Part shown: one piece after another, positions 1 through 12,500 of the stretch
How positions within the stretch are numbered: position 1 is the stretch's first letter
Layout: each line of letters starts with the position of its first letter
Origin: Neonectria sp. B-13
Taxonomy: Eukaryota; Ascomycota; Sordariomycetes; Hypocreales; Nectriaceae
Reading direction: 5' to 3'
DNA: 64,000 bases
NCBI GenBank assembly: GCA_002682825.1
Contig: NOKP01000006.1
Span: forward strand, 868,001 to 932,000
The notes under the pieces: model-generated
What the model was told of the DNA's origin: nothing
What the model saw: only the letters and a program-made list of their open reading frames with translations
Database searches by the model: none
Position numbers and translations under genes: made by a program

Positions 1-296
1 GTGACTTCCTCGGTTCAAAGTTCAACCCAGCCAACCTTACCCACCAACGGCAACGACCCCTCCCCCTCACCACTCCTTCCTCCGACTGCCCGTCCGTCCC
101 CCACTCCGCAGCCACCGCTCGCCTCCTGCCGCTTGCGGTTGTGTGCCACTCTCGTGCTCTCTGTCACGGCTGCCACGGCTCTCAGCTTTGTCAGGCTTCC
201 GTCCCCAACCTTAGCCCCCGAATCCGAACGGACCCTTTCCGAAGGTCCCCTTTATATTGGTTTTCGTCCCGCGTTCCTCTCTCCCTCTCGCCCATC
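1..296 (+). promoter_or_regulatory. Promoter and 5' leader of the NADP-isocitrate dehydrogenase gene
   Basis: Pyrimidine-rich sequence with long CT runs, typical of highly expressed fungal promoters. A TATA-like stretch lies at 251-256, about 45 bases before the first ATG. Short open frames here overlap the gene out of frame and look like shadows. The start of the promoter may lie outside the window. Confidence 0.5.
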
Positions 297-2021
297 ATGC
301 CCGCCATCGCCATCGCCTCGAGGTCTTTCCTGTCGTCGTCGCTTCGCCGTGCTGCCTTTGCCTCTTCTCCGATCGCCGCTCGCCCTATCCGCTTCGGAGC
401 CGTCCAGACCATCTCCCCCTTCGCCGTCCGCACCATGGCTTCCGCTATCCCCAAGATCAAGGTCAAGAACCCCGTCGTCGAGCTCGATGGCGACGAGATG
501 ACCCGCATCATCTGGCAATCCATCAAGGACAAGTTCATCTACCCCTACCTCGACATCGACCTCAAGTACTATGATCTCGGCCTCGAGTACCGTGACCAGA
601 CCGACGACCAGGTCACCATTGATTCCGCCGAGGCCATCAAGAAGTACCAGGTCGGTGTCAAGTGCGCCACCATCACCCCCGATGAGGCCCGAGTCGAGGA
701 GTTCAAGCTGAAGAAGAGTGAGTTTCCCACATCCAATCCATTCGACGCCATCCTGCGCCTAGCTCGGTTTGCATTGCACTTGCAAATGCCTTCCCCCTCT
801 TCGCCCCCCACCCCACACACGATCATCACCCCGCATTCATGATGAAGTCGGAAGCAATCAACCGAAGAAAAATGAATGCAGGACAATGAATGGGGATCGA
901 TCGAGACAACACAAAAAAGGGCACTCAGCTGTGAACAAACCTCACTAACATTCTTCCTCTCAGTGTGGCTCTCCCCCAACGGCACCATCCGAAACGCCCT
1001 CGGCGGTACCGTCTTCCGTGAACCCATCGTCATCCCCCGTATCCCCCGTCTCGTCCCCGGCTGGAAGAAGCCCATCATCATCGGTCGCCACGCCTTCGGT
1101 GACCAGTACCGCGCCAAGGATGCCGTCCTCCCCGGCCCCGGCAAGCTCTCCATGGTTTATACCCCCGACGGTGGTGAGCCTCAGGAGATTGAGGTCTACC
1201 GGTTCAAGGACGGTGGCGGTGTTGCCCAGACCCAGTACAACACCGACGAGTCCATCACCGGCTTCGCCCACGCTTCCTTCAAGCTCGCCATTGCCAAGGG
1301 CCTTCCCTTGTACTTGAGCACCAAGAACACCATCCTTAAGAAGTACGATGGTCGCTTCAAGGACATCTTCCAGGAGCTCTATGACACCGAGTACAAGGCC
1401 GGCTTCGAGGAGAAGAAGATCTGGTACGAGCACCGTCTCATCGACGACATGGTCGCTCAGATGATGAAGAGCTCCGGTGGCTACATCATGGCCCTCAAGA
1501 GTGAGTCCTTCATACCCCTCCACTCCCAATCATCGTCGCTTGACTCGATGTCGCTTGACATCACTCCATGATCACCACTGACAACTGCCGCAACAGACTA
1601 CGACGGTGATGTCCAGTCCGACATTGTCGCCCAAGGCTTCGGCTCTCTTGGTCTCATGACCTCCGTCCTCATCACCCCCGATGGCAAGTCCTTCGAGTCT
1701 GAGGCCGCCCACGGCACCGTCACTCGCCACTACCGTGAGCACCAGAAGGGCAACGAAACCTCCACCAACCCCATTGCCTCCATCTTCGCTTGGACCCGTG
1801 GTCTCATCCAGCGTGGCAAGCTCGACGACACCCCTGAGGTCGTCGCCTTTGCCGAGAGCCTCGAGCAGGCTTGCATCGACACCGTCGATGTTGATGGCAT
1901 CATGACCAAGGATCTTGCCCTCGCTTGTGGCAAGACCGCCCGTGAGGACTACGTCACCACCGGTGAGTACCTCGACGCCGTCGAGCGCCGCATGAAGAAC
2001 ATCCTCAAGCAGAAGCTGTAA
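297..2021 (+). CDS. idpA: NADP-dependent isocitrate dehydrogenase, mitochondrial/cytosolic
   Basis: Oxidatively decarboxylates isocitrate to 2-oxoglutarate, making NADPH. Exons are 297-717, 964-1500 and 1597-2021; introns are 718-963 and 1501-1596; the product is 460 aa. The substrate-binding stretch [12 protein letters not shown] is completed across intron 1 (residues 144-155), and the NADP-binding HGTVTRH motif lies in exon 3. Residues 1-46 form an Arg/Ser/Ala-rich presequence without acidic residues, as expected for mitochondrial import. A second in-frame ATG at 435 sits in a strong context (caccATGG) just before the conserved core, so a shorter cytosolic form is plausible. The C-terminus ends QKL, a weak PTS1-like tripeptide. 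A single gene giving mitochondrial, cytosolic and peroxisomal forms is established for Aspergillus nidulans idpA; its operation here is inferred. Confidence 0.95.
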
Positions 2022-3173
2022 ATTCCTCGACACATCTCTTTCAGCGTCTCTCCTGAACTCTCTTCCACGGCCAGACTCTCCCTCCTCTCTGCCTCTCTCC
2101 TCCATTCGCACAGAGCACGCTCCTTCATCAACATCATGAAGTTGCGGCGTTGCGGCGTTTGGTCAATGCCCCGCCAGCGTAGCATGGCATCTCTCCCGCT
2201 CCCTTGGCCATCGAGGGTATACTTGGACCCTCCTTCTCCCCATCATTCGGGGAGTGGGTATGGTCAAGAGCAAACAAGCAAGAACTTTCCTGTATGAAGC
2301 ATTGAAACGAAAGAAGCACGGGCAGGCAGTAGAGCAAGGCAAAGGACACATTATTCCATCGTCATGTCATGGGAGGAAATGAGGTGGGAAAGAAGAGAAT
2401 AGGGGGAATATTAGGACGAAAGACAAGACCGTCTTTATATAACACAGGGAGGCAATGTAGAATGTAGATAGAAGACACCTGGTTGGATTATCGACAAGAA
2501 AGTACATAAAGATAACATGGGCTGTCCTGTCCAGCTTTATAGTTTTGGCCTGTGCCGACGTCGTTGTTCCCTGTCTCGCTCCGTCTACCCTCCTGACGGT
2601 AGGGGGCGGCATAAGAGGAGTCATACGACCAACGCCAAAGTAGTGTCTTAAGAATGAGTAAACCTATTGGGTCCTCGAGAAAGGTTCACATGTACAAGTC
2701 CAGTTCCGCTTGAACGCCTCTTTTTTGGTTTTGGTGTACGCAGATCGCTCGCCCACCCATCCCTCCATCCATCCATCCAGACATGGTCTCCCATCCCTCC
2801 TTGGGGCAACCCACTCCTTCCCCCCTGTGCTAAAATAAAATAAAAATTGTTACAGAATACAGTAATGCCTCGGCTCAAGGGCACATGTCCGCTCGCGGCG
2901 GTGGGTGGGCAGGTAAATCTGGGGGGGAAGCTGTCGGCGTCCCAGACAAAAGAGTGTCTCTCCCATCCCCGTAGACCCGAGGCTTCCCCCCGAGATGTCC
3001 CGAGTCGAGGGCTCCCGGGCGGCCGGAGATCCACCCGTGTTTTGTGGATTTATGTATGTAGGGATGTACGGACATGTTCCGGCGCCATCGAGATCAAAGT
3101 GGGAAGTCACAAGCTTTTTGAAGAGCCGTCGATTTCCAGCCTCGTTTTTGAGGGTCAGAGTAGACAAATGGTG
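2022..3173. other. Spacer between convergent genes
   Basis: This 1.15 kb spacer holds the 3' ends of the isocitrate dehydrogenase (+) and IEC3 (-) genes. There is AT-rich sequence at 2830-2850 and no convincing gene. The open frames on both strands lack family resemblance and splice structure. Confidence 0.5.
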
Positions 3174-4245
3174 CTAGTCGTCGCGGGCCGCAGCGGCGGC
3201 TTCCTTCTTAGACTTGCGCACGCTGGGGGTGCCGTCGGCTTCACTCTTTCGCTTCTTCTTGGTCGGCCGAGTCGAGGAGCCGCGGGGCTTATAACCTGTG
3301 TCGTCGTCGCCCCTCTTGCGCTTTGCCCTGCCGACGGGCGTGGCTCCGAAGTCCGGGTCGTCGTCCATGCTGGCGTCCCAGTCGCCGCGGTCAGCCGCCG
3401 CTGATGCTCGCGCTGCGGCGCTCACTCGCTTGCCTCTTGTGCTGGCGCGACCGCCGCGCTCTCCCCGGCCGCCGCGCGTCTTTCGGCCACCGGTGTGACC
3501 AGGCTCGCCGTCCTCTGCATCAGCGTGGGATTCACCGTCCTGCAGGAAGATCTTTGGGGCGTGCTTCCGCAGCCAGTTGGTGACGCTGGTTGGGTTCTTG
3601 AGGTTGGGGTGTGGCGGTTGACGGGTGTTAGGGTGTGCATGGGGAGCGAGAGTAGGAATGTGTGTTTCGGGGTCGATGGAGCTGTCGAGTTCGTAGAGGT
3701 AGTTGTCGACGTCGTCTGCAGACAGGAAGTCGGCTGGGTGTGATTCGCCGTCAGGCGCCTTCAACTCGTCGACTATCGAAGGGAGGGTCTCCTTGGCGTG
3801 GTTGTATGAAGAGTGTGGTACGTTGTTGAGAAGGTCCTCGAGCTTCTTGGCGGCCTTCTCCTTCCGGGTTTGGTGATCCTCATCGAGCGGCAAGGCGGCT
3901 GCCTTGGAGTCTGGCGACGGTTCCAGCGAGAGGTCTATCTGCTTCTCGGGGGGGATCTGTGGGGAATTGTTGACTTCAAGGAGGATGTCCAAGAGCCGGC
4001 TGCAGATGGATGTTAGAACTGGCGCGCGCAAGGCTGCATGGATAGGCCCAGGGGACATACTCGTTCTCCACGGCCAAGCGCTTAACGAGCGCAGCCGCCT
4101 TAGCCTCCTGCTTGTGCAGCTCCTCGCCATCGTGCATCTTCTGGTCAAAGATGATGCGCATCTTGCGATACTTCTTCTTCCACGACTTGTAGCCGGCGCG
4201 GTGGCGGCCTGCGCCGCCCTCGGTCTTGACGGGGGGCTCGTCCAT
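3174..4245 (-). CDS. iec3: INO80 chromatin-remodelling complex subunit 3 (Iec3-like)
   Basis: Predicted accessory subunit of the fungal INO80 ATP-dependent nucleosome remodeller, acting in the nucleus. Two exons (4061-4245 and 3174-3999) with a 61-base intron at 4000-4060 give 336 aa. The N-terminal domain (about residues 14-80) carries the family pattern YKSWKKKYRKMRIIFD, then a charged helix and the stretch RLLDILLEVNNSPQIP, which is joined only after splicing. The middle is acidic and low in complexity. The C-terminus is very basic with several KKKRK-type runs that can serve as nuclear localisation signals. The ATG at 4245 is chosen because conservation starts right after it. An upstream in-frame extension exists but is not family-like. 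Confidence 0.85.
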
Positions 4246-4940
4246 GGCTTGGACGGCACCAAGGAGGTCGATGTTTGAGAAGGCGGAAACGGGAGGGAGT
4301 CGATGGAAGACGCGAAAAGCAAGGCGAACGTCAACGGTGCAAGGGATGGAATTCGATTCGGGAGGTTGTTTGACGCGTCGAAGTGGAATGAGAGACTCGG
4401 GTTGGCGATGCGCGGAGCGTTGGGAGGACAATGGTTAAGGAACGAGGTTTTGCAGAGGATGCTTTTCCGGGGCGCCTTCTCGCCGTCCGCGGTACGTAGC
4501 TTGATGCCCGCTGGTAGCCCTGTTGCCGCAAGGCTGTGCTCCGTGTGTTGACATGGCTCGAGACACAATCACAGCGCCATCATAAACGGATCATCTTTGT
4601 TCCGCCTACCCTACAACTTAAAATTGAGACCGAATAATTTGTATGTAAGTGAGTTCAGGGGGTTGTAAAGGTTTATTGATAAATTTGCTCTACAAGATAT
4701 GAAGCTGTTTTATTTCTTAAGTTCTGCAGTCTTGAAACATTGACAACCCCAATTCCGTGAATTGCTTTAGAAATGATTTGTGGTGGCTTTGACGCAATAG
4801 CTGGAGTGATAATAAACCGACTAGTGTTCATCTATAAGCTTGGAAATTGGGCCAACTCCAACAACTCTGTGACCCTGTATTTATTGTCATAACCCAACTC
4901 GTTTAGGTATTCTTATTAAGATATTCACCGACACTCGTCA
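4246..4940. other. Spacer: IEC3 promoter and sly1 3' region
   Basis: About 700 bases, AT-rich between 4570 and 4930. It contains the promoter of the minus-strand IEC3 gene and the 3' untranslated region of sly1. I see no further gene. Confidence 0.5.
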
Positions 4941-7269
4941 TCACGACGAAACCTCCTTTCCTAACTTTTCTAGCTCATCCGAAATGAACTCTACAGCATT
5001 CACCATCTCTGTGCTACCGTATACCACCCTCTTCTTCGCCCTGTCTCCTCCTGTCCGGTTCACCCACTCCTGCAAGTTGCCATACTCGTCCATGCTACCA
5101 CCGCCCACGGTGAAGACGACTGCCTCACTAAAACCTTGCCTTCGCTGCCCAAAGCTGGCTGTCTGACCGGGCACCTGTGAGCCAGGCATGCCACCCGGTG
5201 CACTCGCACTTGCACCGGAACGCATGGCACTAGGCGGGGGCATTGTGCCACGGGCATTGGCAGATCGCGGGTCGTAGTAGAGGTAGTGCTCCGTCTTGGC
5301 GATGGCGGAGGAGGAGGCGGCGGAAGGGTCCATGATTGATTCGACAATCTTGGTGACAGTGAGATCACGATCGGCGGGGAGGAAGTTCTTGACACCACTA
5401 ATGAGAGAATCAAAGTTGGATGACAGGCCGGTGGGGACGCCGGATTCCTTGAGGCGGTCGGTGAGGCGGGATGACATGGAAGAGAAACGACCAAACAAAT
5501 CAGAAGACTGGGCCTGTGGGTTGGTGTTGCTGCTGCTGATGGTGGCCAGCTGGGTCATCTTAGTGGTCGCGCGAACCCTTTGGACTATTAGTTTATAGTT
5601 GGACATGGAATGGGCCGTAGTACTTACTGTCGAACGTATGACAGGGAGGTAACGTCCACATTGGCCTCGGCGAGAGCCTTCTCGAAACTTTCAAATTCGG
5701 CTCGACTGACTTCCTGCTCCGTGCTCAGGAACCAGATGATAAAGAGTCGCAATTTGTCGACAGGTTCAGTTCCTTTGTCGCCATCCTTGAGAATTTCCAT
5801 AATCTGGGCCTTGGTCTGCTTGGCGATGTTCTCCTCAAGCTGGAAGTAGTTATCGAGCTGGCGGTCCTTGATGCCCGTCAACAAGGCGGCTAGGATGTTC
5901 ATGTGCATGTCGAGAACGCCCTTGCGCTCTCTCATCTCAGGAAGCAATCCTATCGCTGCCTTGAGATGCTGGGCGCTGGCGCCTGTGTTTTCCAGATCTT
6001 CTAGACTTGTAACACCTGTCTTGTTGGTAATTGAGGAAGTGTCTTCTTTGTACTTGGTCAGCTCGGCATCAATGTCCTCCGCGACCTGGGGGAATGGAAC
6101 TCCGGCATTCTTGTTCCAGAAGAAGTCGTTCGCGTTCAGGTCGTAGGACTTCTTGGATTTGCCCTGTGCCAGGTTTCCTTCTTCCGCAGGGCTCTCAATG
6201 GTGATCCTGTTGAGTTTCATGCTTAGCACATCGTGCACGAGAGACTGATATGTCCATGAATGCGACAGCATGGGTATCAAGTCGACGTTTCGGTCGAGGA
6301 TAATAAGGACTGGTCGCGAGGAGGGGGTGCCAGCCGAGGCAGCCGGTCGAGGGGCGGAAAAGAGATTTTCTTTGGAGTTGAGGATATGATCACGAAGCTT
6401 GCGATCAAGCCGTGCAGTTACCATTTCCGCAGCTGCATCCTTGGGACATCGAATGATGGGGATGACTCCTGCGAAGGCATTAGCGCTACCTTCAAAAGAG
6501 ATCATAAAGATGTGACTTACCCATCGTAACAATGACACTGAAGAGGCCGCTCACTATCCTGTCCACAACGCGATCAAGCTCAGCATCGCTGGTTGTTGCG
6601 CTGTTCAGAGCCCAGTATGTGTGCTCCTCCTGCATGCCCAAACTAAACAGATCCGGCTCGGCAACAGTGAAGTTGAGGTATTGATCGAAGAGCTGCGCAA
6701 TATGTTCCGATGTCCCGGCAGTCGCTGTTTGCGTCGCAAACTCTTCGAGGAGAACGCGGGGGAGGGACGAGAGGAAGTTGACGTAGGCGGGGGAGTAGAG
6801 TCCCTTTTGCAGATCGTTGGTGATGTGCTGGAGGTTCTGCGCAGTCGGCTCGAGGAAGTAGATAACTGGAACATCGGGGATCGGGAATCTCGTGGCTGCA
6901 AGGTGCCTATCGTAACAAATGTTAGAATTGGCGAGGTGGAGGCAGTGTTGGCTGAACTGACATGTGCATCGTCACTCCCATTGCGCGCAAGTCGCTTACG
7001 CGCATCACGCTGCTGATGACATCTCGGCCCAGGTCGTCAAAGACCAAGATCTTCCAGATGGGGTTGCCTTCGGCGTCGAGGATGGGCGCAACTGGCGCGA
7101 GGAGGCCATTGGCGTGGGCTTCGTCGGCTTCGCTGGATTCGACCGTCTCGTTGAGGTTGAGAATCTTCCGGAGTGAAGCTGTGTCCACGGTTAATAGGGC
7201 TACTAGCGAATGATGTGATATTCAAGTACCTATTTGGCGATCCCGCAGGGAGTTTCCCTTGGTCGCCAT
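4941..7269 (-). CDS. sly1: Sly1, Sec1/Munc18-family SNARE regulator
   Basis: Sly1 binds the syntaxin Sed5 and promotes SNARE assembly in ER-to-Golgi and intra-Golgi transport; it is a peripheral cytosolic protein. Five exons (7230-7269, 6962-7178, 6521-6906, 5628-6468, 4941-5577) with four introns of 50-55 bases give 706 aa, close to the family's usual 640-700. The N-terminus SLRDRQIASLRKILNLNE is formed across intron 1. Other family stretches are WKILVFDDLGRDVIS, VIYFLEPTAQNLQHI, RCPKDAAAEMVTARL, DRNVDLIPMLSHSWTYQSL and the C-terminal YGSTEMVNAVEFISDELEKL. Housekeeping gene, divergent from the PNUTS-like gene. No anomalies seen. Confidence 0.95.
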
Positions 7270-7858
7270 TGTGTTAGATGACGTCGGTAGAATGGGAATG
7301 GATGGTTGGTGGTGGGATGGGTCGTTGAGGGACGAAGTACGACCGAGCTCGAGATGGGCCCCTGAGATGCGCAAACTGGGTGAAACAGAAACGCGGATGG
7401 GGCGGGAAGGTACGATGCAAACCCAGAAGCTTCAGGATTTGCCCCCAGATCAAGATAACGCTGACTTGGTTTCGACTTGAGGCCACGATACCAAGGTTGC
7501 TGGGCCACGACTACGTAGTAGGTCAACTGTCCATAGAGCTCCCCGAAGGATGGCCGGCGCGGTGCAAGCACGGACCGATTTAAGCGCCGGCGATTGGGTA
7601 AGACCCGCGGTCAGACAGCAGGTTCGCAAGGTTCGGTACTGGACACAGTGGGCGATTGCCCGCCAGGTTGACACGCGGAGACGGACAGCCAGTGAGTGGA
7701 TGCCTGTAGTGGTCATGGCGGGGCAATGCCTGACGTTGGGGAGCTGAGTGCCTGACATATGGGGCCATCCTCTGCACGTCCAGCCCCCGTCGCGAAACAA
7801 GGGACGACTTTTTCCAACTCTCGACGACACCTCATCAACAACCACCCGCCGCCTCCAT

Positions 7859-7911
7859 CAGTCGCAGTCGCATTTCGCAGTCACAGTCACGGTCGCAGTC
7901 ACAGTCGCAGC
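7859..7911. repeat. Imperfect CAGTCG/CAGTCA hexamer repeat
   Basis: About eight imperfect copies of a hexamer (cagtcg, cagtca) in the spacer upstream of sly1. Short and non-coding; probably replication slippage. Confidence 0.7.
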
Positions 7912-8739
7912 CGCAAGATATCGCAGCGTCGGAGCTGCCCAGCAGACCCCCAAAAACCTGCGCCGGTAGATACTCGTGGCGCCTAGGGATCCCTAGATCC
8001 TGCGCTTGCCACGCTCGACCTGCACTGCGGACAATCAGCGCTGCCGCCCGCGCCGCCCTTGTGATTTCTTTCTCCCCCCAACAGCCACGCTCGAGGATGT
8101 TGTAAACAGCGACTCGCTCGCGGTACAAATGGGACAGGCAGTGAACAGTGTGTCCCCGCGGTAGGAAAACGGATAAAGCTGTCATAGGAAGCAACATTTG
8201 CACGGTCCAAGGGTATGCTCAAACCTCTATCCCCATCTCCCATTCCATCCCAAATCCCGTCGCGTCATCACCCCTTTTTCCATCATCACCATGAATCCAA
8301 GCAACAGCATTGTATCTGTGATATCTCCATGAGCACTGGAACCAGTCAGGTCGACTCTTGCAGCCTTTAAATTGCAAGACGACGAGCTGGTGACCACCGT
8401 GGAGACACGCTCTTGGGATTAGGCCTCTCCTGTCGGCAAGGCATGCAGGGAGAGCTGCTGCCGCTGGATGTCGATGCTTCCAGGCTGGGAACACACGGTT
8501 TGGGGCATGAGCGCAGCACGCATCGGGTTCCCGCAATTGGTGAACCTGGATGTGATCTTGTTCCATGCCTCGGGCGAGTGTTTTTTAAGAAAAATACTAC
8601 GTCCCAAGAAGCTGTTGTCATCGTCCCGCGATCGCAGGAGACGTCAGAGGGCGTGGTGCAGGGGGTGCGCCATAACTGTGTCCAGGTCGACTGTGGCCGC
8701 GACAGCTCAGCAGGCACTAAAATGGGGGAGCACACATCC

Positions 8740-8772
8740 AGAGGCAGAGGCAATGGCAGAGGCAGAGGCAGG
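8740..8772. repeat. Short GGCAGA-type tandem repeat
   Basis: Five to six copies of ggcaga/ggcaat in a non-coding spacer. A simple-sequence tract without evident function. Confidence 0.7.
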
Positions 8773-9248
8773 CTCCACCAAAAAACCATCCCAAGCATGC
8801 CCTGACGAACGAAGTATTCCCATCGCCAAAGTCCATCGACGGCAGCATGCTCGTTAATCTTGGTCCTCGACTTCGTCGGTTCTATGGTCGCCGTGTGGTC
8901 GCCGGATCCTTTGTCGCGCATCGTCTCCCTTTTTTACGACTCTTTGTCCGGCCATGGCTCACCTCGCCCAAGCCCACTTGCATCTTGGGCGGCGCCTTTC
9001 TCTCGCCCCAGCGCCCATGAACCAATTGCCGGGATTTTGCTTTCACTTCACAAACATTTTACTCATACTCCCGCGCATATCCGCGTTCACTCTCACTCTC
9101 ACGCACTTACACAAACACTTTCCTACACTCCTACCGGTGCGAACTTGCTGATAATTTCTCTCTTATTCGCGCCTGCAGATTGCCTTTTCTCGCCTCGATA
9201 AATCATCCCTGTCGATCCCGCCTAGTGTAGACTAGCGCTCTCGCTCTG

Positions 9249-9304
9249 GTGGGTCTTTCGTCACTGTGATAGCCGAGATTGATCCGCTAACTGATCCTGC
9301 CCAG
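9249..9304 (+). other. Probable intron in the 5' untranslated leader
   Basis: Donor GTGGGT at 9249, branch-like gctaac near 9286 and acceptor CCAG ending at 9304 give a 56-base intron of the usual size. A second candidate runs from 9337 (GTTAGT) to 9508 (ATTAG) with a gctgac branch near 9491. Both would shorten the leader of the PNUTS-like mRNA. Inferred from splice consensus only. Confidence 0.45.
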
Positions 9305-9591
9305 TTTCAAGTCTCGTTCCCGTGTGACTTAGCAGTGTTAGTACCTCCCTTCCTCCCCCCCTGATGCTCAGCGCTTCCGCTCCAACATGATGACAAGAAG
9401 CGCCTGGTCACCACACCCTCAGCGCCAACTTGGCTTCGCGTCACTGCATCGTTCACTTTGCGCATCCACAACACGTACATGGCGATGATCGCTGACAACA
9501 TGCATTAGCCTTAGAGCCATCTGTTGCAATTAGTTGATTCTTGGTGTTGCTCTGCTGCTGTCGCGGCCGCGGCCTTAAAGCATCGCGCAAG

Positions 9592-12500
9592 ATGCAGTCG
9601 TGGTCCAACACTGGGCAGAATGGCGCGGATGAGCAGTCACACCAGCACCAATGGCAGGCCAACTACGGCTTCGCCGGCGAGAACGGCCAGTTTGACCCTC
9701 ATCAGCCCTGGTCCCAACCCATGGCCGACCAAGCCGCCTATACACATATCAACCCTCAGGATGCCTCGCCCTCCAACTTCTTCGACTCGCCCCAGGGCAA
9801 CTCGTTTCTCTCTGGGAATCTGCATGGCTCTCCATCGAGCCAGCCCAACTTCCACGCCGGCCACGACTCACTGGCATTGGATCAGCAGTTCTCCCAACCA
9901 ACCCAGGATGTAATGGATCCCGCCTTCAGTGAAATTCACCCGGATCTGTATGGACAACCGAGCAAGATGAATTTGGGGGACTCCATGAACCACATGAATC
10001 AGGTCCAGAACCACCCTCACGCTCACTCCCAGAACTTCCAGTATTCCTTCGTTCCACAGAACGAGTCTTCCTACGAGTCTCCCATTCAGCAATACGCTCA
10101 GCCTCACGTAATACCTCAACAAAACAGACAGCAGAGTCATACTCCTGTTCAGCAGTTTGACGGACTTCAGCCACCTCCCTTTGCCCATGGCCACGGATAC
10201 AGCCGGCCTGCCCAGCCTTCCCCAGTTCAGAACCAACAACCTTACGCCCAGAGTGCGTTCTCCCCTCCTGTCAATGGGCAAACGCCACAGCCCCAGGCAA
10301 ACCCCCAGCACAGCTACCAACAACCGCACCAACAACCTCTTCAACAACGGCAACAACAGCAGCAACCGCAAGGATACCCTCAACCCCAGGGCCAACCCCA
10401 GTATGTCGCTCAGAAGCCTCTCCCGTATCAACAACCTGCGCAAAACGCCGCGAACCAGAACTTCCAGCAACCTGTCCTTCAGCAACCGGCCTCCTTTACC
10501 GCGAGCTCTTCACCGCCACCGTCCGCCAATGCCCAGTATATGATCTCACAACAACCTGTCGATGTTGACTCTTCGTCTCGGCCGGTTTCCGTGGAGCCTC
10601 CTGCCAAGAAAAGGAAACGCACGGCGAGCAAGACTGCTCCAGAGGCTCACACGCCCGAACCTACGGTGGCACGCTTGGACTCGCCCATGGACTATGGTAA
10701 TGCGGGGGGTTCTACTCCTACGAAGAGAGTAGATGAGATTGAGTCCCTGATTGCTCCTGGTCCTTCACCCGAGGATGCGCAGTTGATCGCCCAGTTCCAC
10801 AAACGTACCAAGGCTGCGCAAGCGAAACAGCCTGCAATCAAGGGTCTCGCCCACCTTGTGTATGATGCTAGTACCAAGCTTCCCGCCCCCAAAAGTTACG
10901 ATAAGCTTGCCCCTTTGGTGGCTCTCCCATCGCGTACTGGAAAGTCGATGGTGCCAGAGCTTGGCTACAGCCTTCCTTGTGAAGTCCAGGGGAGGTTCAC
11001 CAGCCAATATCGACCTTCGCCAGAAAAGGGAGGATTAGACGAGAGGCGAATCGAGGCCAAAGAATTACTTGATGAATTCGATCGCTCGATGAAGGCTCTG
11101 GGGAAACGACGACCGAAGTACACCGAGTATCCCCATGCTTTCAAAGAGCAGCTCAAATCGGATGAGGCGTCGAAAAATAAGGCGGAGAAGAAGGCAAAAA
11201 AAGAGATGGAGGAGGTGCGCACCAAGCCCGTAAGTTGGGCCCCGGAGTTAGACGATGACACTCGCGTTTCTAACTTGTACAAGATCCGGCCTGCGACTCG
11301 TCCTTCAGATCCCGCTGAAGCCGCTGCATGGGATATCACTGCAATCGTTCACATTGACCATTCCACAGGACGAACTACCGGCCTGATTGCTGGCCGAGTG
11401 CAGCAGGCTGGCGAATTCTTCATCAAGCTGCGTGGTGACATGAATCGCGCGAAGCAGGAGCTTGACCAAGCCGTGAAGGACAAGGAGTCCGCTGCTGAGA
11501 TAACTAGATTCAGACAGGAGTTTGAACAGAAAAAGACCATGCTCTATCGGGCCCTCGACGCTACAATTGAGCATGCCGATGATGCTGTTATCGACAACTT
11601 GGGTGGCCATCAGAAGTTGGTGCTCAGCTTGGTGAACGCCTTGATCATGTGCATCAAGGCGGGCGATTTCTCTGGAAAGTTGCCAAAGATCATCCTGGAG
11701 CTTTTTACCCATTTCCCCATGACGAAAAGGATTGCAGAAACGACAAACTTCGAAACTGTGCGTAAGAGGTTTGCGGATAGAGGCGATGACGAGGTCAAGG
11801 ATCTTGTGCGCGACATCTCTGCAAAGGTAAAGAAGGTTTTAAAGGCATCCGAACCTGAATCCTCGACAGGATACACTGGCACCTCGGCAGCGAGTAGGGC
11901 AAAGTCTAAAGGATCGGCGGATCACTCTACGAAGCGAGGCCGAGACGACGAGTCTGATACTCGGATTGTGAAGAAGATTGCGGTAGAATCTAGCGGCAAC
12001 TCTCTTATGAAGAAGTTGGCGCAACCTAAACTGCAACTCCAGTCTGCATCGAAAACAACCGCAGCAAAGGCGACAGCCTCGTCTATCCTGCCTGGTAAGT
12101 CGAGGCCGGTTGCCAAATCAGTCCCCAAGCCCGAAGCGGCCAAAGCAGACGTCAAACCCGCAGTCGACGACAGGTCAAAAGCAGACTCAAAAGCACTATT
12201 CAAAACCGAGACAAAGGTACCTTTGCCCAAGACGGCCTCGGCCACATCTAGTGCGTTGTCTGGAATCGCTTCACTCCTCGACTCGATCAACGCACCAAAA
12301 GCCGAGCCTATCGTCATTGCGGTCAAGGAAGACAAGATCCCTGAGACCTCTGAGACACCCGAGGAAAAGACGAAGCGTCTTCGAAAGGAAGCTCGACGGA
12401 AACTTCGTGTGACTTGGAAACCTGAAGCCGAACTAGTTCAAATCAAGGAGTTCCAGAAGGAGGAGGCGGAGGATGAGGGCAGGGAGGTTCACATGATCCG

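Larger units (their letters stand above)
7270..9591. promoter_or_regulatory. Long divergent promoter/leader region
   Basis: This 2.3 kb lies between sly1 (-) and the PNUTS-like gene (+). It holds two simple repeats (listed separately), CT-rich stretches at 8960-9200, and two likely introns in the 5' leader of the plus-strand gene. Open frames here, such as 8367-8921 on the minus strand, are low in complexity and resemble nothing I know. Confidence 0.5.

Noticed and set aside
1..501. 166-codon plus-strand frame at the window start
   Set aside because: Overlaps the isocitrate dehydrogenase presequence in another frame; Ser/Pro/Arg-rich shadow composition.
7835..8203. 122-codon minus-strand frame
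   Set aside because: Its end is made of the CAGTCG repeat (Cys-Asp run); looks like chance reading of a repeat.
8367..8921. 184-codon minus-strand frame
   Set aside because: Runs through a simple repeat (Leu-Pro tract), no family resemblance and no supporting splice or start context.
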